A DNA stretch of 19,546 bases from Candidatus Melainabacteria bacterium (GTDB lineage Bacteria; Cyanobacteriota; Vampirovibrionia; Vampirovibrionales; JAJTHC01), in assembly GCA_026389055.1 (NCBI GenBank), contig JAPLIO010000185.1, positions 1 through 19,546 on the forward strand, given 5' to 3'. The position numbers were made by a program, and so were the translations under genes. This document shows, piece after piece, positions 13,601-19,546 of this stretch. The notes beneath the pieces are model-generated. The model saw only the letters and a program-made list of their open reading frames with translations. It was not told the origin of the DNA and ran no database searches. The stretch's first letter is position 1; each line of letters begins with the position of its first letter.

Positions 13601-14311
13601 CTAAGCATTTTCAAGAATTGCTTGTTTTAAAGTGCGTTTACCTAACAAAAAAGCATCAAACGCTTTAATGTTATTTTCTTTAATATGTAGTTGACCCTCA
13701 TTGCCACTATTACCTCTATGTTGTCCTTTTGAATAAAAAGGATGGTTTGCAATAGTTTTTGCATTGATAACCCAAGTTGTAATTTTGTCTCTAAATACTG
13801 CGATAAAAATAAAAACATCACAACAAGAGGGTTTTAGTTGTTGGAAATTCATCCAAAAGGGTTGAGTGGTTTCACTTGAAAGTGCTTTAACATAGAGGGG
13901 TTCATCACTATTACTATTCACTGCTCGCGAAGCTTTTACTTCTATTCTAACCCCATTTAGCCAAAAATCATATTGTCCGCTATAGTTGGGATCTGTTTTT
14001 TTACTAGGTATCTGTAAATCATCGCACAAGCCTTTAATATAAGTTTGAGCAAACCCCTCACCAAACCCTCGGGGCGATGAAAGTTCAAAAATCCATAAAT
14101 TCGGATTAGATCGAATATAAGCCTCTCTAATAGCTAAATAATCTGAAAATTTAAGCCCTTTATTTTCAATTAGTAGCGTTACAAGATGCTCATATTCATT
14201 AAAGGGAAAAACTGAACGATCTTCATCTACCAAGGTTAAGATCGTTTCCAATTCATCTTTTGAGCCTTGATAGCTATCAAGAATATGTTCTTTTAAGTCT
14301 GAAAGTTCCAT
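13601..14311 (-). CDS. Type II restriction endonuclease, PD-(D/E)XK type
   Basis: 236 residues. The catalytic core is visible as Asp115 (GQYDFWLNG) followed by Glu124-Val-Lys126 (RIEVKAS), the D...ExK arrangement of the PD-(D/E)XK nuclease fold. The N-terminal 80 residues are helical and acidic. The C-terminal half contains VFIFIAVFRDKITTWVI and a Gly/His-rich loop near 195-205. Its gene overlaps the 3' end of the methyltransferase gene by 35 bases, the usual layout for a restriction-modification pair in which the methylase is made first. The recognition site cannot be read from the sequence. It is AT-richer than the flanking housekeeping genes. No frame disruption is seen. Confidence 0.85.
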   Translation of the reverse strand: MELSDLKEHILDSYQGSKDELETILTLVDEDRSVFPFNEYEHLVTLLIENKGLKFSDYLAIREAYIRSNPNLWIFELSSPRGFGEGFAQTYIKGLCDDLQIPSKKTDPNYSGQYDFWLNGVRIEVKASRAVNSNSDEPLYVKALSSETTQPFWMNFQQLKPSCCDVFIFIAVFRDKITTWVINAKTIANHPFYSKGQHRGNSGNEGQLHIKENNIKAFDAFLLGKRTLKQAILENA

Positions 14312-15917
14312 CGGGTTGCTCCGTAATGTCTAAATAATGGTGTAATGCTTGTTCATCAAATACAGTACAATCGGTTAAAAAATCCAAGAAAAGCGGTAAT
14401 TGTTCTAAATCTTTTCTTAGCACTTTATGTGTTCTGTATAATGATTTAAAAACCCAGTTCATAAAACGACTATTTAAATAATGGACTAAAATAGCGTCTT
14501 TAATGCCTAGGTTTTTTTCTAAAATAAAGAAGTTTGCACTGTTTAAAAAAAACCGTTGTTGGTCATCTAAAGCAAATCGTAAAGAATCTGAAATAAACCG
14601 ATACACAATTTTTTTAGGGGCTTGGTATAAATGGAGGGGTGCTACTTGCTGAAATTGCTGAAATTGAGGCTTTAGAAATTGCTGATTTAATGCAATCAAG
14701 CCTTGTTGTTTAATATCAGCTCCTTTATAAACAGGAATGGTATAGTCTTCTGTTTGAATAGAAGAAACATACTGTTGGTTATCTCCTGTAACAATACCCA
14801 TACCCCAAGCCGCTTTGTTTTTAAGCGTTTCATAAGGTTTGGATAAAACGTGCTGTAACGCATCTTCTTCTTGTTGGGTAATATGAAAATTAAAAATGTG
14901 TTCTGGCTGTTCCAAAAAACTCTGTTGCTTTCGGTTTGTTTTCTGTTTCTCCCAAATACAAGTAACTGTTTCTTCTAGTGTGGCTTTCTGCAACGCTTTA
15001 TTCTGCAATATAATCGCTTCGGCTCTAGCTTGCAACCCTTTAAAGGGTTTCCCATAATCCAGTAACACTAACAGTTTTTTTGTTAATAAACGAGTTCGTA
15101 TCGATTGAAAACTGGCGATATTAAAATAGGCATCAGGCAATAATAATCCTAATAGCCCCTCTTGTTTTACAAGGCTTAAACAAAGTTCTGTAAATAGAAT
15201 ACAGGCATCAGGCAGTATTTTAGAAGGCAATAAAGTGGTATAAGGTTTAATCGGGTTCTTGCCCCAAGGAGGATTGGTCATCACAATATCATAGTTTTGA
15301 GGAGGTGTATTTTTTAACAAGTAAGCTTTTACAGAATCAACACACTGAATATTGGGGCTGAAATACCCCGTCTTTTGAAAAAACCGATTTTGAGCAATTT
15401 GAATAGCTTGTGGATCAATATCAAACCCTGAAATTTTTCCGGGGGAAATCCCTGCATCCACAGCACCCAATAAAAAATTGCCTGTACCGCAACAAGGGTC
15501 GCAAAAGGTTGTATAAGCATTAATACTATCCACTGGTAAATGAGTAAACATATCAGCAACAATATGAAGGGGGGTATAATAAATGCCTTTTACGTTTTGA
15601 ATGGTATTACTAAGAGATTGTTCGTATAAGAGGGAAAGCTCATCTCCATTTGCGGAGATTGACTCAATAGCGAGATGGGTTACAAGAGACAGTTGTTGAG
15701 CTACCTGTGTTTGCGTTTTATTGGCTCTTTTGTTTAATTTTTGGGTACCTATAGTGTTTTTTTTAAAGTCAACGTAGCTAGTAGCGTCGATTGTACTGGA
15801 TGATAAGGCAACGATCTTCCCTGTTTTAATCCAGTTTCTAACGGTTGCCAATGAGACAGATAATTCTTGAGCAACCTCTGTCAATTGAACACTAGCTATT
15901 GGTAGAGAAAGCATCAT
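14277..15917 (-). CDS. N6-adenine DNA methyltransferase with N-terminal HTH (type II modification enzyme)
   Basis: Protects the host sites of the adjacent nuclease by methylating adenine. It has 546 residues. Residues 11-35 (QLTEVAQELSVSLATVRNWI and following) form a helix-turn-helix of the excisionase/MerR-like kind. GIYYTP (111-116) is the family's entry motif. Motif I is FCDPCCGTGNF (138-148), which binds S-adenosylmethionine. Motif IV is NPPW (215-218), the adenine-specific active site. The C-terminal 300 residues, with QEGLLGLLLPDAYFN and KIVYRFISD, resemble the target-recognition half of TaqI/Eco57I-type enzymes. GAGGA lies 10 bases before the first of two ATGs. It starts 25 bases after aroC, with no visible promoter of its own. 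The HTH may serve target binding or autoregulation. Confidence 0.92.
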   Translation of the reverse strand: MMLSLPIASVQLTEVAQELSVSLATVRNWIKTGKIVALSSSTIDATSYVDFKKNTIGTQKLNKRANKTQTQVAQQLSLVTHLAIESISANGDELSLLYEQSLSNTIQNVKGIYYTPLHIVADMFTHLPVDSINAYTTFCDPCCGTGNFLLGAVDAGISPGKISGFDIDPQAIQIAQNRFFQKTGYFSPNIQCVDSVKAYLLKNTPPQNYDIVMTNPPWGKNPIKPYTTLLPSKILPDACILFTELCLSLVKQEGLLGLLLPDAYFNIASFQSIRTRLLTKKLLVLLDYGKPFKGLQARAEAIILQNKALQKATLEETVTCIWEKQKTNRKQQSFLEQPEHIFNFHITQQEEDALQHVLSKPYETLKNKAAWGMGIVTGDNQQYVSSIQTEDYTIPVYKGADIKQQGLIALNQQFLKPQFQQFQQVAPLHLYQAPKKIVYRFISDSLRFALDDQQRFFLNSANFFILEKNLGIKDAILVHYLNSRFMNWVFKSLYRTHKVLRKDLEQLPLFLDFLTDCTVFDEQALHHYLDITEQPDGTFRLKRTYS

Positions 15918-15942
15918 ACTACGTTAATCCTCTTTTTTTCGC

Positions 15943-17142
15943 TTATCCCGCCACGGGTGGAGGGGCAAGACGAGCTTGGTACGCTTTGATGGCTTCTTGA
16001 ATATCGCCCAAAGTGTCTTCACCAAATTTATCCAGTAACGCCTGTACTAAAACGACTGCCACCATGGCTTCTACCACCACAGCACAAGCTGGCACGGCGG
16101 TAACGTCAGACCGTTCAAAGTGAGCCTGCTCTTCTTCAACCGTCTGCAAATTGACAGACATTAAGGGCTTAATCAGCGTAGCAATCGGCTTCATAATGGC
16201 TTTTACTACCACGGGGCTTCCGTTGGTAACACCGCCTTCTAATCCACCAGCCCTGTTGGTTGGGCGAACCACTTCGGCTTCCGTATTCAGCCGAATTTCA
16301 TCGTGAAACAACGAACCATCCACCGTTCCGCCTAGTTCTCCGCTACCAATGGCAACGGCTTTCACGGCTTGAATACTCATGACGGCTTGGGCAAGTTTAC
16401 CATCTAATTTTCTATCCCACTGCACATAACTACCTAAGCCTGAGGGTACGTTAATGGCAATACATTCTACTTCTCCGCCCAAGGTAGACCCGTTTTTTCG
16501 GGTTTCATCAATGTGTTTCCGAATTTCGGCTTGGGTGGCTTCGCTACCAGCACAGCGTAAATCGTTAGCTTCTACTTTGGCTTGAAAAGCTAACCAGTCT
16601 GGTGTTGATAAATTACTGGCGGGTAATTCAGGGTGTGGAATAGCAATACCGCCTAATTTTGTTACATGGGAAAGCACTTCAATACCGCATGCCCGAAGGA
16701 GGGCTTTGGCGATGCCGCCTGCAGCTACCCTAGCGGCGGTTTCTCTGGCGGATGCTCGTTCTAGGGCATCGCGTAAATCGGTCAAATTGTATTTATAGAA
16801 ACCTGCTAAATCCGCATGCCCAGGGCGTGGGCGAACGAAGGCTTTTTCGTTGGTTTCAACGCCTTCGGCATCCATAATACCGTTCCAGTTGGCGTGGTCT
16901 TTATTTTCGATGAAGAGGGCAATGGGTGCCCCTGTTGATTTCCCAAACCGCACGCCTGCTAGGAATTTGACTTGGTCTTTTTCCATTTTTTGCCTGCCGC
17001 CCCTACCGTAGCCTTCTTGCCTGCGGCGTAAATCCGCATTGATGGCTTCGCTGCTAATGGGTACGCCAGCGGGGAAGTTGTCAATCATCACAGTTAACCC
17101 GGGTCCGTGAGATTCTCCTGCTGTTAGAAATCGCATCATCAT
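15943..17142 (-). CDS. aroC: Chorismate synthase
   Basis: The last shared step of aromatic amino-acid synthesis, converting 5-enolpyruvylshikimate 3-phosphate to chorismate with reduced FMN. It has 399 residues. Family signatures are GESHGPGL near the N-terminus, RRRQEGYGRGGRQKMEKD, RPGHADL, DALERASARETAARVAAGGI and RPTNRAGGLEGGVTNG. The length fits the longer Gram-positive/cyanobacterial type. AAGGA lies about 10 bases before the first of three ATGs. It appears to head a run of minus-strand genes (methyltransferase, nuclease, pyrC). An extended -10 promoter is at 17194-17202. Confidence 0.98.
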   Translation of the reverse strand: MMMRFLTAGESHGPGLTVMIDNFPAGVPISSEAINADLRRRQEGYGRGGRQKMEKDQVKFLAGVRFGKSTGAPIALFIENKDHANWNGIMDAEGVETNEKAFVRPRPGHADLAGFYKYNLTDLRDALERASARETAARVAAGGIAKALLRACGIEVLSHVTKLGGIAIPHPELPASNLSTPDWLAFQAKVEANDLRCAGSEATQAEIRKHIDETRKNGSTLGGEVECIAINVPSGLGSYVQWDRKLDGKLAQAVMSIQAVKAVAIGSGELGGTVDGSLFHDEIRLNTEAEVVRPTNRAGGLEGGVTNGSPVVVKAIMKPIATLIKPLMSVNLQTVEEEQAHFERSDVTAVPACAVVVEAMVAVVLVQALLDKFGEDTLGDIQEAIKAYQARLAPPPVAG

Positions 17143-17193
17143 GTCATTATGTTCCTTTTTTTCGTTAAAGCTAGCATTACTACAATAGCGTTT

Positions 17194-17202
17194 AGTTTAG
17201 CA
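17194..17202 (-). promoter_or_regulatory. Extended -10 promoter of aroC
   Basis: The minus strand reads TGCTAAACT, nearly identical to TGTTAAACT of the atp promoter, and both are preceded by a T-run. It lies 51 bases before the start codon. No good -35 box at the expected distance. Confidence 0.45.
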
Positions 17203-17216
17203 AAAAAATGCAAATC

Positions 17217-17261
17217 AAAAAACCCCTGCTCCGTTATTTAACTTCGGGAGGAGGGGTTTTT
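17217..17261 (-). terminator. Terminator upstream of aroC
   Basis: AAAAACCCC and CTCC pair with GGAG and GGGGTTTTT around a short A/T loop. In the minus direction TTTTTT follows. It would end transcripts from the 17634-18626 gene before the aroC promoter. Confidence 0.8.
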
Positions 17262-17273
17262 CTCAGTGAATTT

Positions 17274-17420
17274 ATACCATTTTCAAATAGGAATAGCGTT
17301 AGATGGATACTAGGCACTGGCAAGTAAAAAACCGCAGGTGTACATTAGACGTACGTTGAGGATTTTTTACTTGACGGTAACAACGTAGACGCTGACGATA
17401 GTTCTATTTGAAATTGGTAT
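17274..17420. repeat. 147-bp palindromic MITE-like element
   Basis: The ends are long inverted repeats: ATACCATTTTCAAATAG on the left against ATACCAATTTCAAATAG on the complement of the right. The centre is a second large palindrome (17321-17373) with CAAGTAAAAAA and ATTTTTTACTTG arms. There is no open reading frame. The whole element could fold as one long hairpin. The region 17421-17489 beyond it shows nothing recognisable. Confidence 0.75.
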
Positions 17421-17489
17421 TAGTTTGGTACTACCATAGCTTGGTGCTGGTATGTGATTTTTTACAAGGTTTGTGATCATTATAGGTAT

Positions 17490-17665
17490 CAGAGATTGCG
17501 GAAAAAGGCTCCATTAGGCGTACTAGCGTTGTTACTGCGTTACTCATTCGGTTATTTAGTTAGGCTAAACGCCCGTCATTGCGTTACTCGTGCCTAGCTA
17601 TCACATCCTACTGAAACCTTTTTCCGCAACCTATCACATCCTACTGAAACCTTTTTCCGCAACCT
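17490..17665. repeat. Second palindromic element with duplicated right end
   Basis: TTGCGGAAAAAGG at the left (about 17496) is matched in inverted orientation by CCTTTTTCCGCAA on the right (about 17617-17629), and the right end is present twice. The interior has two direct copies of TGCGTTACTC. There is no coding potential of its own. The outer copy forms the last codons of the neighbouring gene. Confidence 0.65.
17600..17665. repeat. Perfect 33-bp tandem duplication
   Basis: Two identical units of 33 bases, 17600-17632 and 17633-17665, with no spacer, each ending in TTTTTCCGCAACCT. The unit is the right terminus of the palindromic element at 17490. Perfect identity points to a recent duplication. 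Confidence 0.9.
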
Positions 17666-18626
17666 CATCAGTGTAGGTGTATTTATCAGTATCCTCACAT
17701 TTCTTATCGTAATAAACGTAATCGTAATCGTAATCGTCGTCGTAGTTGGAAGCGTATCGCTTATTCTTATCGTAATAATAATCATCATCATACCGATTGG
17801 TAACCGTCGTATACTCTCGGTTATCATCATATTTGTACTTATTATTTTCAACCTCGGCAGTAGCAGTGGCGTTAGCAGTAGCCTCATTTTTGTTCTGAAT
17901 AATCATATTGACCAAATCCTTCAGCTCATTTTTAACCGTAACATTGGTCGTAATGTTAGGATCTTGGGCTACCTGTTTCTGCTGTTGCAATAAAGGAAAT
18001 ATAAAGGATAAGATTAGGTTTATCATGGTGTTATCTTGCGGTTGTTGTGGTTGAGGGAAACAACCCACAGGCGGATAATTACCGGTAGAATAAGGATACC
18101 CGCTGCCTCCTGTAGAAAGACCGAGTGCATCCGTTAGGTAGGATTGTCCATCGTGTCTGGCATATTCGCTGTTGTTATAACCAAAGGGATTGTAATTACT
18201 ACCAGTAGGATAACCGTATCCTGTGGTTGTAGCGTAAGGAGATAACGGTGGCAAGCAATTGCCAATAGGAGGATAATCTATTGGAGGCAAGTATTCCGGT
18301 TGTGGTTGAGCTGCCGCCATGTAATAATAATTTGTATGGTAATTATTATTAATGAATTTTTTTCCATCGTAATAAATTTGGGTTGTTTGTGGTGCCTTGA
18401 TGATAGACTTCAACTGAAAATTGTTGACGGGGTGGGCTTGGCTGTTATCAGTTAGCACGTTGGTTCTGCTTTTATCAATAAAAGAAGGAGCCACAACTGA
18501 TGCGTTACTAGGGGCATATACGCTACTGTTAGCCGATGCCGTAGCATTAGCGTAAGCATTGCTGTTAGTTACAGGCAGTGGATAGGAACGATTTACCATT
18601 GTTGGCATTGCAAAAGGATTCGACAT
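17634..18626 (-). CDS. Asn/Tyr/Asp-rich low-complexity protein, C-terminus derived from a repeat
   Basis: 330 residues and no recognised family. The start MSNPF is chosen because GGAGA lies 9 bases upstream; the 24 codons further upstream read through the CT and C tracts. Parts: an Ala/Asn/Ser/Thr-rich alternating stretch at 24-44; a Tyr/Pro/Gly-rich middle (95-195); one hydrophobic segment MINLILSFIFPLL (201-213); a second ANATATA-type stretch (247-258); then a strongly Asp/Tyr/Lys-rich region (262-318). The last nine or so residues (VAEKGFSRM) and the stop come from a 33-bp repeat unit, so the original C-terminus has probably been replaced. No signal peptide. Composition resembles the protein at 3719-4489. 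A structural or surface role is a guess. Confidence 0.75.
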   Translation of the reverse strand: MSNPFAMPTMVNRSYPLPVTNSNAYANATASANSSVYAPSNASVVAPSFIDKSRTNVLTDNSQAHPVNNFQLKSIIKAPQTTQIYYDGKKFINNNYHTNYYYMAAAQPQPEYLPPIDYPPIGNCLPPLSPYATTTGYGYPTGSNYNPFGYNNSEYARHDGQSYLTDALGLSTGGSGYPYSTGNYPPVGCFPQPQQPQDNTMINLILSFIFPLLQQQKQVAQDPNITTNVTVKNELKDLVNMIIQNKNEATANATATAEVENNKYKYDDNREYTTVTNRYDDDYYYDKNKRYASNYDDDYDYDYVYYDKKCEDTDKYTYTDEVAEKGFSRM

Positions 18627-18649
18627 TGTTGAAAGTCTCCGAGAGAATA

Positions 18650-18681
18650 GGGGGGGGTATAAAATAGAGAGAGAGAGAGAG
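18650..18681 (-). repeat. C8 tract and (CT)8 tract in the upstream region of the Asn/Tyr-rich gene
   Basis: A run of eight C (minus strand, 18650-18657) and eight CT units (18666-18681) lie 24-55 bases before the start codon. The CT tract is placed so that TTACTC (-35-like) and TTTATA/TTATAC (-10-like) would flank it at about 15-16 bases. Confidence 0.85.
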
Positions 18682-18756
18682 TAATAGAGAAAGAACAAAA
18701 TAGAAACAAAGAAAAGGGGTAGGGTGCCAAAATAAAAGAAAACAAGGTACCGTTGT

Positions 18757-18778
18757 AATAAGGTATTTTAACCTTATT
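18757..18778. promoter_or_regulatory. Perfect 8-bp inverted repeat upstream of the tracts
   Basis: AATAAGGT and ACCTTATT separated by 6 A/T bases. It could be an operator or a small hairpin. The rest of 18682-18841 shows no gene; it is A/T-rich with C-rich and T-rich runs on the minus strand. Confidence 0.4.
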
Positions 18779-18841
18779 GTGTAATTGCTTACATTTATAT
18801 AAAAACAATCTATTGAGGTTTTTGTGCTAGCCAATTTTTTG

Positions 18842-18992
18842 ATATCCATTCAAAGATTGAATGGCGTGTTTAACTTTGCATCTTAGACGGGCTGGCACAG
18901 AGACCAGCCCCTACGAAAATACGACTGTAGGGGAAGCTCTCCGTGGCTTCCCGTTTCATGATTTTACGCTATTGATTGCTTTGAAGAGATAT
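18842..18992. repeat. 151-bp REP-like element with ATATC...GATAT ends and two GC-rich hairpins
   Basis: The ends are inverted: ATATCCATTCAAAG against ATATCTCTTCAAAG on the complement, with AAT-GCGT matching a little further in. The left end also matches the left end of the 5372 element (AAAGATTGAATG then GTGTTT). Inside are two hairpins pointing towards each other: GGGCTGG / CCAGCCC (18889-18910) and GGGAAGC / GCTTCCC (18931-18951), each flanked by a CCCCTAC or GTAGGGG block. The right end touches the stop codon of the next gene. Confidence 0.65.
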
Positions 18993-19270
18993 TAGGTACT
19001 TTTTGAGGCTTGGCTAGTGGGTTGTTTCTTGTTGATTAAGGTGTAAGCCACTATCCCTGTACCCAAACCTGCTACGACCGCCCCTATCCCAAGGGCTATT
19101 TTAGACGCATTGGCGTGCTTGACCAATTCTTCCCCACCGATTTTTTCTAGGTCTTTTGCCTCGGCGTAGCCCCACTTCATAAAACCATCGACTTTTTGGG
19201 TGGCGGTTTTGAGCGGATTAACAGCGAATTTTTTAAACGTGGGCGTATTTTGTAATTTGATTTCTTGCAA
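18992..19270 (-). CDS. Tail-anchored small membrane protein, probably 5'-truncated
   Basis: 92 residues if started at the TTG at 19270, which has no Shine-Dalgarno. The same frame stays open upstream to 19411, adding about 47 codons (including HLRGWVKTWGLYRDEADHNF) with normal protein composition but no ATG or GTG before an in-frame TAA at 19412-19414. The gene has therefore probably lost its beginning, or a frameshift separates it from an upstream part outside the recognisable region. The visible part is helical and Lys-rich and ends with one hydrophobic segment at about 57-79 (KIALGIGAVVAGLGTGIVAY and following) and a short polar tail, typical of a C-terminal membrane anchor. No family is recognised. 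Its stop codon overlaps the end of a REP-like element. Confidence 0.5.
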   Translation of the reverse strand: MQEIKLQNTPTFKKFAVNPLKTATQKVDGFMKWGYAEAKDLEKIGGEELVKHANASKIALGIGAVVAGLGTGIVAYTLINKKQPTSQASKST

Positions 19271-19414
19271 AGCTTTAACGTCGTCTTCAAATGTACTAAA
19301 AAATTGAAAATTATGATCGGCTTCGTCTCTATATAAGCCCCAAGTTTTTACCCAACCACGAAGGTGTTTAGGCTTATCTTGATACGCCTTCTCAGGATCT
19401 AGCAGATGAAGTTA

Positions 19415-19546
19415 CGGAATAAGGGTATACAGGGAGGGAGCAGAAGGTCTTTTTTACTAAAAACCAACCTAAAACGCTAAAAAAGTAAAAACCTACCCCT
19501 ATTTCAACCCATTTCAACCACTAAAAACCTAAAAACTACACACCAC
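19415..19546. other. A-rich repetitive stretch at the window end
   Basis: No gene is seen. The plus strand has recurrent TAAAAACC-type motifs and two direct copies of ATTTCAACC. It may be the degraded upstream region of the truncated gene. Confidence 0.4.

Noticed and set aside
17600..17665. The 33-bp repeats as a CRISPR array
   Set aside because: Only two copies, directly adjacent with no spacer, and the unit is the end of a palindromic element. No cas gene in the window.
17594..17887. 97-codon open frame with repeated RLRKKVSVGCD
   Set aside because: It is another frame of the Asp/Tyr-rich gene and the tandem repeat; the Thr/Ile-rich composition is an artefact of the codon pattern.

Overview
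The window looks like the chromosome of a bacterium from the cyanobacterial lineage, most plausibly one of the non-photosynthetic relatives (Vampirovibrionia/Melainabacteria). The main clue is the ATP synthase operon. Its order is small membrane proteins - a - c - b' - b - delta - alpha - gamma, it carries separate b and b' subunits, and it stops at gamma, so beta and epsilon must lie elsewhere. That is the cyanobacterial arrangement. No photosynthesis gene is visible. The lineage call is inference from gene order and needs a phylogeny.

Left part (1-5700). A small gene of unknown function (172-486) with its own promoter and terminator, a tRNA-Gln(UUG) with a textbook promoter and terminator, an unknown 448-residue protein on the minus strand, an atypical Fe/Mn superoxide dismutase, a 7Fe ferredoxin (fdxA), a Gly/Pro/His/Ala-rich low-complexity protein, and an XRE-type HTH protein with a zinc ribbon. 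Several of these genes share an extended -10 promoter of the form TGGTATAGT.

Middle (5747-17142, all minus strand). Reading in the direction of transcription: aroC, a DNA adenine methyltransferase and an overlapping PD-(D/E)XK nuclease (a type II restriction-modification pair), a dihydroorotase, then AtpZ-like, AtpI-like, a, c, b', b, delta, alpha and gamma. Gaps are short throughout. The restriction-modification pair is AT-rich and seems to be inserted in a housekeeping run that starts at the aroC promoter. A second promoter lies before the atp genes, with its -35 box inside the end of pyrC. The atp operon ends in a clear terminator at 5689-5731.

Right part (17143-19546). This is accessory-like DNA. 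It holds two or three small palindromic elements, a 33-bp perfect tandem duplication, and a 330-residue Asn/Tyr/Asp-rich protein. The last codons and stop of that protein are supplied by the repeat, and a C8 tract and a (CT)8 tract lie just upstream of its start. Next come a REP-like element with two GC-rich hairpins and a tail-anchored protein that appears to have lost its 5' end.

Elements with ends of the form ATAYC...GRTAT recur at 1-69, 5372-5688, 17274-17420 and 18842-18992, mostly right beside gene 3' ends. They form a dispersed non-coding repeat family and are the most distinctive unexplained structure here.
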